A DNA stretch of 64,000 nt from Maratus speciosus (GCA_963932465.1 OZ010786.1:596801038-596865037), one strand, 5' to 3'. Shown: positions 24,360 through 35,931, counted from the stretch's first letter. The notes: generated by a model from the sequence alone, not told the origin. A program made the numbers and translations.

Positions 24360-24363
24360 TTAA

Positions 24364-25201
24364 TCGTTGGAAATAGACTGCCATGTGGGTTGCTTTTTAA
24401 GCATAACTCAGTAACTATTATTCGGAAAGAGCTGTAATTTTGGGATTCGCATATTTGAAGCTTCTGATTTCGGTTGAAACATTTAAACTTAACAATTTAT
24501 ATTTCTCTTCGAAAATTTAATCAAAAATATATTTTTTCCCGATTTCAGGATTATTTCTATGATGTAAGCGATTGTAATAAAATTTACAATTTTATATCTT
24601 TCACAAACGTACTTAATATTAAATTCTACCAAATAAAAATCTCTTTACATATATGTCTTATGTATGCCAAGATTTAAACTTATTCATTACCATGATTTTT
24701 AATAGTAATTTTTCCCTTAATGATTTTATAAACATTTAATGGCTTTAATAATAGCTCTGTATTTTCCTAAAACATATAAAAAAATAATAAAAAGGTAACA
24801 GACTATGTGGATGTAATGAAAGAGTTACTAAAAAAAATGTTTGGTTGTATAAAAAATAATAACGAAATCAAAAGTACCCCCCCCCCCCCCAGAGATACGA
24901 TATCATGTGCTCCCTCCTAATAAATTAGTAACGTTATACATGCACAGCTTTTTACCTGCGGGTTGTTGTTGGTGCCTGCAAAATGTCCATTTGCGTTTAT
25001 TTATTAAATTTAAATCTTTCTTTTTTTCTGGCTCGAACATAATTTTTTAACAAAAATGTTTATTTGTCAAAAAAGATCGCAATGCAGAGCTGCCGCAAGC
25101 GACTATTGTGCTTTGCCACTATTTGCAAGAGAAATGTACTTCAAAATGTATTTTAAAAATAGTGTTGCGAACAGAATATAAAATTAATCGCCACTGGCAG
25201 C
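24364..25201. other. AT-rich intergenic DNA, no gene seen
   Basis: A poly(C) run of about 14 lies at 24877-24890. No coding or RNA gene signal was found. Confidence 0.5.
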
Positions 25202-25209
25202 CCTGCAAT

Positions 25210-25400
25210 CAGTGTTGCCAGTGGGCTACTTTTTCTAAATTCAGATTTCTTTACTGGCATCACTTTTCTGAAATGGTAAAATACCCCCCTTTTTTCCCCT
25301 TAATTAATATGTCATTAAAAGAGACGAAATTTACTATTTCAAAAAAGTGGTGCCAATTAAGAAATCTGAATTTTTAAAAAGTAGCCCATTGGCAACACTG
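25210..25400. mobile_element. hAT-like MITE, 8-bp TSD
   Basis: A 191-bp element with long inverted ends (CAGTGTTGCCAGTGGGCTAC and GTAGCCCATTGGCAACACTG). Flanks are cctgcaat (25202-25209) and tctgcaat (25401-25408), matching at 7 of 8. It is related to 20534-20725 by the CAGTGTTGCCA terminus. Confidence 0.9.
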
Positions 25401-25408
25401 TCTGCAAT

Positions 25409-25994
25409 AGTACTATGAGAGTAAAATCTGAACAAAATGAAGAAATTTTATGAAAATACAGAATATAATGTTTAAAACATATATTTACTGTAAGTTTTGA
25501 AAAACTTTTATTTATTACATCATTAATATTGACCCTTTATCTACTCACGGTACTTATAAGTACCATTAAAATAACTTGTTCTAAAAATAATTTAATACAT
25601 CGACAAGTTGTAATACAGTTTAGAATGAGTTACAGATACATTACTTTATCTTATTCCAAAAAGCATTATTAGTTACACAAAACGAAAATATTTTTAAAAG
25701 GATGATTTCTTTTGCCTTTGCATCTTTACAGCTTTTTTTTTAATGTTGGGAGGGGCGGAATTTTTCAATTCGGAAATATTTATATATTTATATTGTTAGA
25801 ACATTGCGATATCATTACGATACGATTACATTTCCTAATTCTACAAAATACAAAGAAAAATATTTAAAGTAAAAAATCTGAGTGGAGTTATAAATATTGC
25901 AGAAAATCCCTGTAAATTCAAATTTATTTAATCCTTCTAAATCCTTCAATCCTTCTAAAATCCTTCTTAAATTTATTAAATGATTATGTAAATC
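25409..25994. other. AT-rich intergenic DNA, no gene seen
   Basis: Positions 25496-25545 resemble 29966-30015 (both contain gttttgaaaaa and acatcattaatatt), indicating a dispersed repeat. A short palindrome ggtacttataagtacc lies at 25557-25572. Confidence 0.4.
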
Positions 25995-25999
25995 TTCTA

Positions 26000-26176
26000 C
26001 AGGGTTCGTACGAGTACCGTTATTTTCAAGGCCCAATATCAGAATTTTTTTTATAGAAAAATAAATTTAGTTTAAACGGACGAAATTTCGCCTTATTTCA
26101 AAAGAGATTTTCCATACGAAAATACTGGTACCGAAGAATTTCTAGTTTGGAAATTCAAGCACCCGTACGAACCCTG
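26000..26176. mobile_element. 177-bp MITE with 5-bp TSD
   Basis: Ends CAGGGTTCGTACGAGTACC and CACCCGTACGAACCCTG are inverted repeats. TTCTA is duplicated exactly at 25995-25999 and 26177-26181. The superfamily is not assigned: the CAGGG start looks mariner-like but the TSD is 5 bp and not TA. Confidence 0.8.
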
Positions 26177-26473
26177 TTCTAATGTAGTTTAAACAATTCA
26201 CCAAAAAATGCTTAAAAGATAAATTTTCATGAAATCATAATTCCGTACATACAGAAGAGAGGAACTTAAGTATAGGGTTAAAAAAAAAAATTCGTTTTAA
26301 TATGTAATAGTGAAAACATTTTTCCGTTTTGGACGTCTAAACTATTGGCTGAAAAGTTTTTTTAAAATTAATTGGTTTTTCGGTTCCTCAAGAACGTCAT
26401 AGTTTTAAATTTTCAGTATAAAATAAAGTTAAAGTAAGCAACGTAGCTGTTAGCTCATATCTGCTTATATTAA

Positions 26474-27207
26474 GGGGTCTCAGGACTCTTAAAGCTTTAA
26501 AATTTTCGAAATTTTAATTTTTTTAGATATTAAACTACTATCTTTTCGGAACATTTTGGTATAAATGTTTCCTTGAAGTTCCTATTAGGACGGAGGTTAT
26601 CGCTTTTAGAATTATACACGCTCAATAGCTGAAGCAGCGTTTCAGAAATTTTGAAGTCAATTTTCTCCAAATGACGTTATTATCTCAAAAACTTCTGAAT
26701 TTTTTTTCATGAAATTTTCAAAACATATGTTTCATGTTAGTTTGTATAAACTGAATCTAAAATTTCCTTCTTATTTTTCAGAAATATATTCTTTATAGGT
26801 GATTATACTGTTGAAATTTTCTAAATTTTGCATTAACTAAATACAACTTTGTATTAAAAATAGAAAAATGCTTTAAATACAAATTTATTTAGGTTCAGAG
26901 TAATTATTACAATGTGAAGCATAAGTAGGACCCAAAATTTTCCTCCTACTTGCAAAATTTATTTTGTAATCGTGCGCATAATCTGTTATGCCGATTTTCC
27001 GCTCGTCAAATGTCTGATATTTTGGAGCACACTGTAAATTCTAGTTCTGCATCTTGTATTTTTTCAAATACATGAAATGAAAGAACATACTTATAACTTT
27101 CATCCCAATATAAAATTTTTTCTTACAATCAATTACATTTTAAGATATTATATGTTGAAATTGGTCTTTTTTTTCGATTTTTCCAATTTTAAGAGTACTG
27201 AGACCCC
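26474..27207. mobile_element. 734-bp TTAA-flanked element
   Basis: TTAA at 26470-26473 and 27208-27211. The ends GGGGTCTCAGGACTCTTAAA and TTTTAAGAGTACTGAGACCCC (minus its first base) are inverted repeats. It is close in size and end layout to 21662-22426, suggesting one family of TTAA-targeting non-autonomous elements. Confidence 0.8.
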
Positions 27208-27211
27208 TTAA

Positions 27212-27837
27212 GCAAATACTATTCAGAAGTCATCACAAGGAGGTGGCTAAATATTGACTTCCACCCCTCTTACCTCCATTTGTTATGTATTAATTCAATT
27301 GGATATTCTTACTACTGGCTTATGTCTTCTTAGGCAAACATTGTCATTACATTGCGGGAATTCAACTTTCCCAAGATAAAGCCATCTATCTCTTGCTTAA
27401 TATCTAAAGACGGTTGACGCCGCTCGCGAGACAATTTTGACACACGTTCCCACTGTTTGAGTATGGCAAGGAAAATTTAAAATGCAGGTGCTTCCCCTGT
27501 TTGTACTTTTTTTAAAGTTCTTTATCCGATCAGTCCGTCAAGACATGATCCATTTTTTATAGTCTGTAATTTCAGTATGTTCGCATCTTTTCAGGTTACT
27601 TTCCTATTTGTCCAGGATACCCTTTCGTACCCGTAGTTTTTTCAGCAAGATGCTGAAATAAGTATCTAAAAAAAAAAAACAGTTCATTGGCATGCAATAA
27701 GCAAATTATTCATTGTAAAATTTTTAAAGTCTTGTTTCCAATGTTTTGACAACTCCAGATTTGCGTCCTATATTGAGGGCGTTTCTGTTTCACCCAATAA
27801 ATTTCAAACTTGAAATCTCCGTTTCATTATTTTAAAA
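27212..27837. other. intergenic DNA, no gene seen
   Basis: Slightly less AT-rich around 27415-27470. No recognisable coding, RNA or repeat structure. Confidence 0.45.
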
Positions 27838-28496
27838 ATACACTAAAATTGCAGTGGTTATATTAATATAAGAAGACGACGTCAAAGAAATATGACCAAT
27901 ATATTTTGATCCTGGTTTTTGAACTAAGTCCATGTGTTCTTCTTCAATGTTTTTGCATTATGCTTTTTTCCCTTTGCTTTAGTTATCACACTCTTATCCT
28001 TTCTGCTATCAAAATACAAACCTTCTAAAATTAACTCATTTCGCCTTTCTTGTTCTTTCAAATTGTTCCTTTTCTTTTTCTTCGTCTTCTTCAAGTCCTT
28101 CTTTCAGTTACCCTTTCTTTATTATCATCAGAAATACCCATATCTTCTAGGGTGCCATTTGCAGTAATATTTGCAGTTTTGTCTAATACTCCGGTTCTTT
28201 CTCCTTGTTGATTGCCAAATTCAGGTTTAGAACTACCGGTTGAACTATGTCCTTCCGAACTATTTTCTTTATTTGGCGAATCATTCAATCAAATCATCAC
28301 TTTTTTCTTTTAAAATAAATTTTTCTTTCCTTGATATTTCCTTTTCCAGTCTTGCTACACATTTTTTTTTTTTGCCTTTATATCTATTGATCCTATTGCA
28401 ATCCCCCCCCCCCCCCCAGATCTCTTTGGTCATTGAGAAAGTGACGTTCTTATTCTGATACACGGTAATATTTAGTGCATATTTAGTTTTCTGCAC
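27838..28496 (-). pseudogene. multi-frame protein remnant, identity unknown
   Basis: Minus-strand frames succeed one another as in a decayed coding sequence. First comes a lysine-rich segment (28496-28281, with RLEKEISRKEKFILKEK). A polar segment follows (28288-28091, with KPEFGNQQGERTG), overlapping the first by a few bases in another frame. Then an acidic/basic stretch (EEDEEKEKEQFERTRKAK), then ELILEGLYFDSRKDKS, and finally a frame with HMDLVQKPGSKYIGHISL. The order suggests one ancestral charged, coiled-coil-like protein with several frameshifts. A poly(C) run interrupts the 5' part. I do not recognise the family; it may come from a mobile element. Chance reading of a purine-rich tract remains possible for the lysine-rich part. 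Confidence 0.4.
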
Positions 28497-28689
28497 AATT
28501 ACCTAACATTTTGCAATTTTACATTAGATCAGCTTTAGATATTTCAGAAACAGTGTTTTCCGGATTCCAGGTGGCAGATTTTCAGTTAAATTGAACTCAT
28601 AAATATTGTTTCATAACATCTTCATATGCCAAAGATGACAGTCTAATGTTAATTGTTTTAAACACATGTATAATAATCACTTATAAACA

Positions 28690-29425
28690 GATAAAGTTAA
28701 AAATGCTATAAAAAGTGATAGAAAATCTTTATTAAGATTGACGATCGTTTCGTTGCACAAAAGGCAACATTTTCAAAATCATTCACGATATAAAATATTT
28801 TCACATAATTTAAAAACAATAAACATAGTAAACAATGTCACGCGACATGATGCATAATGAAAAACATTGTAAACATAAAATTAATTTAAAAGATTAGATT
28901 ACCTAATCTATATGTTTGTAGTCTGGTTTGTCTGGTATGTTTGTACTCATCCATAATCCGAGAATCAATAGAGATATTTTTACACAACAAGAATATTTGC
29001 AATGATTCAGTGTCCATAGAATTACCTAAAATTTGGAAAGAGATGCTATGTAATTTTAGTAACAATAGTAGAAATTAATCCACGCTCGTAAATAGCCAAG
29101 ATAATTTTATTTTCATTTTATATTTTGCAATGCTTTGCATTATGCATGTTGTCTCGTGACATTGTTTACCATGTTATTGTTTTGAAAATTAATCCACGCT
29201 CACCAATAGCTAATCTAATCTTTTAAATTAATTTTATGTTTACAATGTTTTTCATTGAGCATCATGTGACATTGTTTACTATGTTTATTGTTTTTAAATT
29301 CATGTGAAAATATTTTCTATCGTTGAATGATTTTGAAAATGTTGCCGTTTGTGCAACAAAACGATCGTCAATCTTAATAAAGATTTTCTATCACTTTTTA
29401 TAGCATTTTTAACTTTATCTGTTAA
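28690..29425. repeat. large inverted repeat, arms about 210 bp
   Basis: Arms 28690-28903 and 29210-29425 match in inverse orientation. A third, partial copy lies at about 29070-29180. Each arm carries a phrase reading (g/a)aaacgatcgtcaatctt in one orientation: minus strand of the left arm with gcaacgaaac, plus strand of the right arm with gcaacaaaac. GAAAC followed by GTC at this spacing is reminiscent of a hammerhead core as found in some retroelements. The CUGANGA box is not preserved. Confidence 0.7.
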
Positions 29426-29429
29426 TTGT

Positions 29430-30860
29430 TTTGTTGTGCGAAATGCAAGACACTTCAACAATTTTCTAGATTTAGGCACGTTAGCAAACATTGCCACATT
29501 TGACACCGACTGGTTATTGAAAATTAATCGAAGAAACTGTTAACAAACGCTAAATCGGACTAACTTGTTATGAGTCGCAGCCAAATAAACCAGAAACAAT
29601 GAAATCTGACGCCCACTACACTGGCTTCTAAAAAAGTCAAATAAAGTGGGGCCATCGTTTCCACGGCACTCAAACGAAATTATTCACTTTATTACTGGAT
29701 ATTAACACTTCATTAATTTAATTTTGGAAAATGTAAATTTAACAATATTCTTAAAACACGTTTCATGCAATTATAGGCTTTTGTTTATTTTTTATGGAAA
29801 ATCAGACTCTTTGAGGTACCGGAAAATATCATTTTATAATTAAAAGAAAAATATTTCCTTTGTATAAAGTTAAAAAGGAAAAAAAATAATCACTATTAGA
29901 ATATAAAATTCGAAACTTCATTTTTTAGTTCCACCGTAACATACAGGGTTGAAACATATTTTTACCCATAAGTTTTGAAAAATGTTTATTCACTTCACTA
30001 CATCATTAATATTAATCTAACCTTTTCTTTCCTACCCCCGTGTTTCTCCAAAGTCTCATCAAATCTTGACTGCGTTATTCTCGATTTTAAAATATATCTT
30101 TTAATCCCCGTAAATGGGATAGTTACAGGAACATATTGCTTAAGCAAGAAAGCTCTTATTTTGTCCCATTTGGCTTAAAATTCAGAAACGTTATTAATTA
30201 ATCAACAACCATAAATCTTCATTACGGATATATATGACATTTGAAATATTCAAATTTCGAAATTCAAAGCAGTTACTTGGTTTCTATGGTATTGTTTACC
30301 AAAATAATTAATCACACCTAATTCTAGAGGCATTTCTAACCAAAAGAAGCGTATTTCATGCATTTAATAAGATGTTTCATGAAAATTAATATGAAAATTA
30401 ATGACTGACACACTTTGCTGAAATAACATTTAAAAACAGAAATAATTACATTTTAAACAGTAATTATGACAACTCTTATTATTGTTTTTCATGTAAATTT
30501 AGTGTCAACTAAATTCGAAATTATTAATCAAAATTAAATATGATATTTTAAAATTTTATTCGAAGCAGGTCTTAAAAAAGTCTTCTTTAACCGAAAAATA
30601 CATTTTGTTACTGATACTGATGACATTAAAACTAAAGTTCTATATTTGATCAAGAATTAACTGCTTATTTTTAAGATTAAAAAAATAAATGCCTGTATCA
30701 AAAACACACTAAATAGTTATTTAAATGAAAAATGTATTTGAATTAAGTAAATGTATTTATTGGATTTCATAATGATTTTTTCATAATAATGTAATTTTAG
30801 TGGACATTTGATCCAAATATTTTGAAAACCTGTTCAATTATTTTCTTTAATAATGCAAGA
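29430..30860. other. AT-rich intergenic DNA, no gene seen
   Basis: Only short chance ORFs. A dispersed repeat fragment at about 29966-30015 is shared with 25496-25545. Confidence 0.5.
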
Positions 30861-31033
30861 ACAGTAAAACCCCGCTTATCCGAAAGTCGGCTTAACCGAA
30901 AAACCTTAAAATTAGTTAAAGTCATTTTTAAATGTGGAAAATTTTATTGTCAACACTATTTTTACCAGTGTCAAATGACACCATTTCAACATATTTTGAT
31001 TTATGATTACTATTTTATTTGTAAGTTTTACAA

Positions 31034-32585
31034 GGAGAGGGCCAATCTTGTTAATCACAGATTTCGATTATTTTAATATATGTTGTAGGATAGCAATAGT
31101 AGCCTATGTAGGGTAATAGTAGCAATATGTAGGGTAGCAATAGTAGCCTATGTAGGGTAATTGTAGCAATATGTAGGGTAGCCCTTAGTGTCAGGTTTAA
31201 TGGATTTTTTCCAACTCTCCTTAGTACTTGAGAAACCGGGGTGTCTAATAGTAGTATACTACTTAAATACTTACTTTGCAACCAAAATGCTAGGTTGGTC
31301 GTAGCTCAGTTGGTATGGCGTTTGACGGCTAATCCGAGGGCCCGGGTTCGATACCTGAATGCGCTACATTTGTTTTTCTCATTTTTTGTTTATAAATATA
31401 CTTTCAAGTATAACTTAATAATCTCATTGTCAATTAAAAATTTTAATATTTTATATCAATTATAATTTTAATATATTTAATTTTTTTACTTTTAACTAAA
31501 TAGTTGTAATAAAACATCATAAAACTGTTAATTTTTTTAAAATCACTTTTAAAATGTATTTCATATATTCTTTATCGATGCAATGATATTGAGCAATTGT
31601 GTCAATTCGTGATTTTAAAGAAACATTATGTACGCATTGCTTTAACAAAGGAAGTCAATGCGATAATACTATTAGTCTGTTTTTAAGCAATAAATATATT
31701 AAGCATAATTATATTAAAAATTAGTATCAGAATTAACCCTTTCAGGGGCAAGGTACTTGCATTCGTAAAATATTAAAATAATTGAATGACACCAGTATTT
31801 ACACGAAAATTTATATCTAAAGAAGAAAAAGTATATTTTCGCGTATTTAATAAAAGTGAAATTTTCATTGAAAAATTCTGTTCCTATGTGGCAAATACGA
31901 ATTAAAATTAGGTGTTGCCGTAGCGGCATCACCGCCCTTCAAGGTGTTAAATTACAACCGTTTTTTTTTTGCATATTAAATTTTTTTAAATTTGTAATAC
32001 GTATGCTTGTGCTTTCAATTATTTTGCTGTCCCCTTTATCTTCTTTCTGCTTTTATTTTTATTTTATTTGAATATTTTTTTTTTATTTTATATTACTAGA
32101 TGGCGCCAAAACAATTTTGTCACGATTTTGGAATTTTTATCATTCAATAATAGATCCAATTTCTTTTCATATCTCTTTAAAGGATGAAAAATAATAGTTT
32201 TAAAATAAAAAAAAATGATAAATTTAAGTTTGTTAACATTATAATTAATGTATGATATTAAATTTTTAATTGAAATTATTAAATTATAATTACAAGTATA
32301 TTTATTAAACAAAAAATGAGAAAAGCGAATGTAACGCGTTCGGGTACCGAACCCGGGCCCGCAGATCATCCAGCCAACGCCGTACCAACTGAGCTACGAC
32401 CAACCTATCATTTTGGTTGCAAAGTAAGTATTTAAGTTGTGTTGTACTATTAGACCCCCTGGTTTCTCAAGTACTAAGGAGCGTTGGATAAAATCCGTTG
32501 AACCTGACACGAAGGGGTCTCTATCCTACAACATATATTAAAATAATCAAAATCTGTGATTAACAAGGTTGGCCCCCTCCTTGTT
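31034..32585. mobile_element. 1.55-kb foldback with tRNA-like sequences in both arms
   Basis: The outer ends caaggagagggccaatcttg and ggttggccccctccttgt are inverted repeats. Inverted similarity continues inward for roughly 400 bp or more on each side. Each arm holds a tRNA-like unit: plus strand 31295-31367 (A box gtagctcagttggtatggc, B box gggttcgatacc) and minus strand 32331-32403. The left arm also has a local triplication around tagcctatgtagggtaat at 31095-31185. The loop contains a TTAA-type MITE (31737-31946). Confidence 0.8.
31737..31946. mobile_element. TTAA-type MITE, nested in the foldback loop
   Basis: TTAA at 31733-31736 and 31947-31950. Ends are CCCTTTCAGGGGCAAGG and CCCTTCAAGGTG. 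Same class as 23905-24107. Confidence 0.65.
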
Positions 32586-33083
32586 ATATCAAAACAATTC
32601 CGAATCATTTTTAGTACCTTGAAGAGTTGTTTTAGTACTTATTATCTTTAAAAATTAGAAGCCAAATAAGTCAAAATCAAAACTTTGAAAGATGTTATTC
32701 GACACTGGTAGAAATAGTATTAAAAAAGCATGTTCTTTATGAAATAAATAAGCGAACTCCTGCTACGCCGCTATCGGCGCTGACCTTCGATTCGCTTCAA
32801 TCAATAAGTGATCGCCTTGCTGTTGGAGCTACATGTAATTTTGGTTTCTCATGCGGGGTTCGTTGAAAACGATATGGCATCATTTTTATAACAACGGTGT
32901 TCTATGTTATTACGATCACAGCTTTTCATCAAACAAGGTTTCACCATAAGCCTCCCGGTTATTCGAAAATTCATATGGAATCCCGGTTAACCGAAAATGC
33001 TTTGGTCCCATGTTTTTCGAATAACTGGGGTTTTACTGTATTTTAATTTAAATTCTTCAATTCTGAAAATATTTCGAAATCTA

Positions 33084-33536
33084 CAGGGTTGACCAAAAGT
33101 CCCGCATCATAGGAAAGACATGTATTGTTACGATATGTTCGCAATATGGCTCCGTAGTCAAAACAAACTGCAGGTGATCGTTCATGTTCCTCAGAATGTT
33201 GACCACTAAGACTGCACTGTAAAAAAAAGAACTAAAATACGGAAATGCCACTGGCAATTTAGTCGCCAGTACCATTTCCGTATTTTAACGGAACATTTTC
33301 CCGGTAAATTACAGAAAAATTTTCCGTTTATTTGGAATTTAACGGACAATTTTCTGTAATTTACAGGGAAAATTTTCCATTAAAAGACGGAAACAGTACT
33401 GGCGTCTGGATTGCCAGTAGTATTTCCACATTTTAGTCCTTTTTTTTTACAGTGTGGCGTTATGGCATGGTACTCAGTAGCACTCAAATAAAATAATTAT
33501 AAAACTCCTATGATGCGGTACTTTTGGCCCACCCTG
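33084..33536. mobile_element. mariner-like element, TA-flanked, with nested hairpin
   Basis: The left end CAGGGTTGACCAAAAGTCCC and right end mirror (ACTTTTGGCCCACCCTG) share a further GCATCATAGGA segment. TA flanks lie at 33082-33083 and 33537-33538. Such CAGGGTG-CCAAAAGT termini with TA are typical of mariner elements. Coding sequence is absent. A 240-bp hairpin element sits inside. Confidence 0.8.
33215..33454. mobile_element. 240-bp CACTG-ended hairpin MITE
   Basis: Ends are CACTGTAAAAAAAAGAACTA and, mirrored, TTTTTTTTACAGTG. Arms extend about 60 bp with further internal palindromes (tttccgta, ggaaaattttcc). TG is repeated at 33213-33214 and 33455-33456. CACTG ends with a 2-bp duplication suggest a CACTA/EnSpm-like element, but this is tentative. 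Confidence 0.65.
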
Positions 33537-33660
33537 TAAAGCTTTTATAACTAAAACATAGGCAGGCTACAAAATATATCATTGTTTAAAAACAGATTAT
33601 TTCCTAAAGTTTTATTCGACTTCTAATTCATTAAATATTTTTAAAAGTATTTTGGTATTT

Positions 33661-34156
33661 ATCTGGGAGCACGGCAGTGCATCCGCCAAGTTCGCACAAG
33701 CCGTAAGCTACCTTTTCCTGAACCATTTCGGCATACTTTTCACCCCCTCATAACGTCGTTTTAGGAAGAGATATAGAAAGTTTTCTTTTATACACATGTT
33801 CGTATGGTCAAACTGAACTAAGGTGCCACGATTTCATGTTTCTATATTTAGTAGTTTTCGAAATATTAAATTCCGAAAAAGCGCTTTTTTGTCACTGACT
33901 CACTTCGCATCATCAAATAACTAAGGTACTTCTAAAAGTCATAGAATCATAAAATTTCACAAGTAAGTCGGGTTTGTAGCACAATTAACCAGAAAAATCT
34001 GAAAACACAGAATTTCCGCCTCTAAACCCTTCAAACAAGGGGTGTTCATTTGGCCGTAAACAGTTGCTTAACACATTCAATTGTGCCAATGTTGGTCGCC
34101 AAAACTCGATTACAGAGTTTTGAAGGGGGTCACGTGATTTCAAGCAAAATAACATT
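33661..34156. repeat. 496-bp direct tandem repeat, unit 1
   Basis: Begins atctgggagcacggcagtg and repeats at 34157 with high similarity. No coding potential. Its last part (cgattacagag ... gtgatttcaagc) resembles 35376-35440 inside the 4-kb units. Confidence 0.9.
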
Positions 34157-34645
34157 ATCTAGGAGCACGGCAGTGCGTCCGCCAAGTTCGCACAAGCCGT
34201 AAGCTACCTTTTCCTGAACCATTTCGGCATACTTTTCACCCCCTCATAACGTCGTTTTAGGGAGAGATACAGAAATTTTTCTTTTATACACATGTTCGTA
34301 TGATCAAACTGAACTAAGATTCCACGATTTCATGTTTCTGTATTTAGTAGTTTTCGAAATATTAAATTCCGAAAAAGCGCTTTTTTGTCACTGACTCACT
34401 TCGCATCATCAAATAACTAAGGTACTTCTAAAAGTCATAGAATCATAAAATTTCACAAGTAGAATACTTGCAGCACAATTAACCAGAAAAATCTGGAAAC
34501 ACAGAATTTCCGCCTCTAAACCCTTAAAACAGCGGGTGTTGATTTGGCCGTAAACAGTTCCTTCACATTCAATTGCGCCAATGTTGGTCGCCAATACTCG
34601 ATTACAGAGTTTTGAAGGGGTCACGTAATTTCAAGCAGAATAAAA
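34157..34645. repeat. direct tandem repeat, unit 2
   Basis: Second copy of the 33661-34156 unit, with substitutions (for example gtgcgtccgcc for gtgcatccgcc). It abuts the 4-kb array and ends in ttcaagcagaataaaac just before the first unit. Confidence 0.9.
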
Positions 34646-35542
34646 CTTTATATATATGCTTTTCCAATGTTTGTTAAATAGAAAAAAATGAATATACCCA
34701 AAAATTTTAATCAGTATAGGTTATGATATATTCACGATATTAAAACAATAAAACATTTAACAAAATATAACCGCAATTCGGTATGTTTCCGATATAGTAG
34801 CCTTGGCGAAATAGAGAAAATAGCCTTGATGAGAAAAGTAATTTGATAATAACGTATTTTCTGGCAACCTATCTACTGTGTCATATACACAAGCAATTTT
34901 ACCATATGTATACAATTTATTTAATGTAAGGAACCCGTTTATTTATTTTTACATACCAACATAAATAATTTGTATATAAAAAACAATATTTTATACGTGT
35001 ATAAATAAAATGTCTATATGTATATAAATACATATATAAATAACATAAGTTCATCAGGTTTGTTTTCATAGTTGTTTATATCATTTGGCAACATATTTCA
35101 GTTTCTGAAGTCCGAATTGCGCCAAGATTTTTCAAAAACGCCAAGATCCCTATAGTGGGAAAATATCCTAATTCTCATATGAAAGTTTAAAAATCTGCTT
35201 TTAATTAAATGAAATGTGTAACTAATAAAACTGTCTTTAACGATGTACGACAGATGCGGTGTCCGAAGTCCGCTGCTAATGTTATTATATTTTATTATTA
35301 GCCTACTTACTGTTAATTTATTGTTAATTTTAAATCTGTAAAAGAAAGCTTATAGTTATAGATCAGATAGATATGTTGGTTGCCAAAACTCGATTACAGA
35401 AAATTAACCTGAGTTATAAAGGTGTTACATGATTTCAAGCTGAATGAAATTTTATATGCTTTTACAAAAATCTTAAGGCAAATCTTTCAGTTTATCTGTC
35501 CATATTTCTATCTTTTACTTCCTTAAAACAAATTTTATTAAA

Positions 35543-35931
35543 GACCGGTATGCGTCTGCACAGATCATCACCTCATCGAGTTGACAGCTGAAATTTTAGG
35601 ACTAGTTAAAAATCGATTAGCGTGTTAAAATGTAACTGGTCTGCAAAGTCATATCTTTGTGGAAACCACCTACAGACCCGATTTTATCGGTTAATTGGTG
35701 GATTTTCCATTGTGTTTTCCTGCACCCATTCCTCCATGTCTCCATACTTTTGGATGAAGGAAAATAGTAAACCTATCAGTCACCCACTAAAATTAGGTCT
35801 TCAGGTTGTTTCTACCAAGATATGACTTAACAGACCAGTTGCATTTTAATGTACTAATCTAGTTTCAACTAATCCTAATATTTCAGCTGTAAACTCGATG
35901 AGGTGATGGTGTGTGCTGACGCCTCCCGGTC
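35543..35931. repeat. near-palindromic element in U1 (arms about 185 bp)
   Basis: Ends gaccggtatgcgtc and gacgcctcccggtc. Arms pair over almost their whole length (catcacctcatcgagtt at both ends) with a very small loop. Non-coding foldback, flanked by attaa/attaa-like sequence. Confidence 0.8.

Larger units (their letters stand above)
30862..33038. mobile_element. Tigger/pogo-like element remnant, host of nested insertions
   Basis: The left end CAGTAAAACCCCGCTTATCC continues to GTCGGCTTAACCGAAAA. The right end mirrors it (TTCGAATAACTGGGGTTTTA, then CTG) followed by TA at 33039-33040; the left TA is mutated. The CAGT(A/C)AAACC(C/T)CG-TTATCCGAA terminus is typical of Tigger/pogo elements. No transposase is left. 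A tRNA-armed foldback (31034-32585) fills most of it. Confidence 0.75.

Noticed and set aside
29944..29960. tacagggttgaaaca as a mariner terminus
   Set aside because: No inverted partner or TA-bounded element could be found in the following 1.5 kb.
31295..31367. Genuine tRNA gene
   Set aside because: It lies in the arm of a 1.55-kb inverted-repeat element and its partner copy has diverged. It looks like a SINE-type head.
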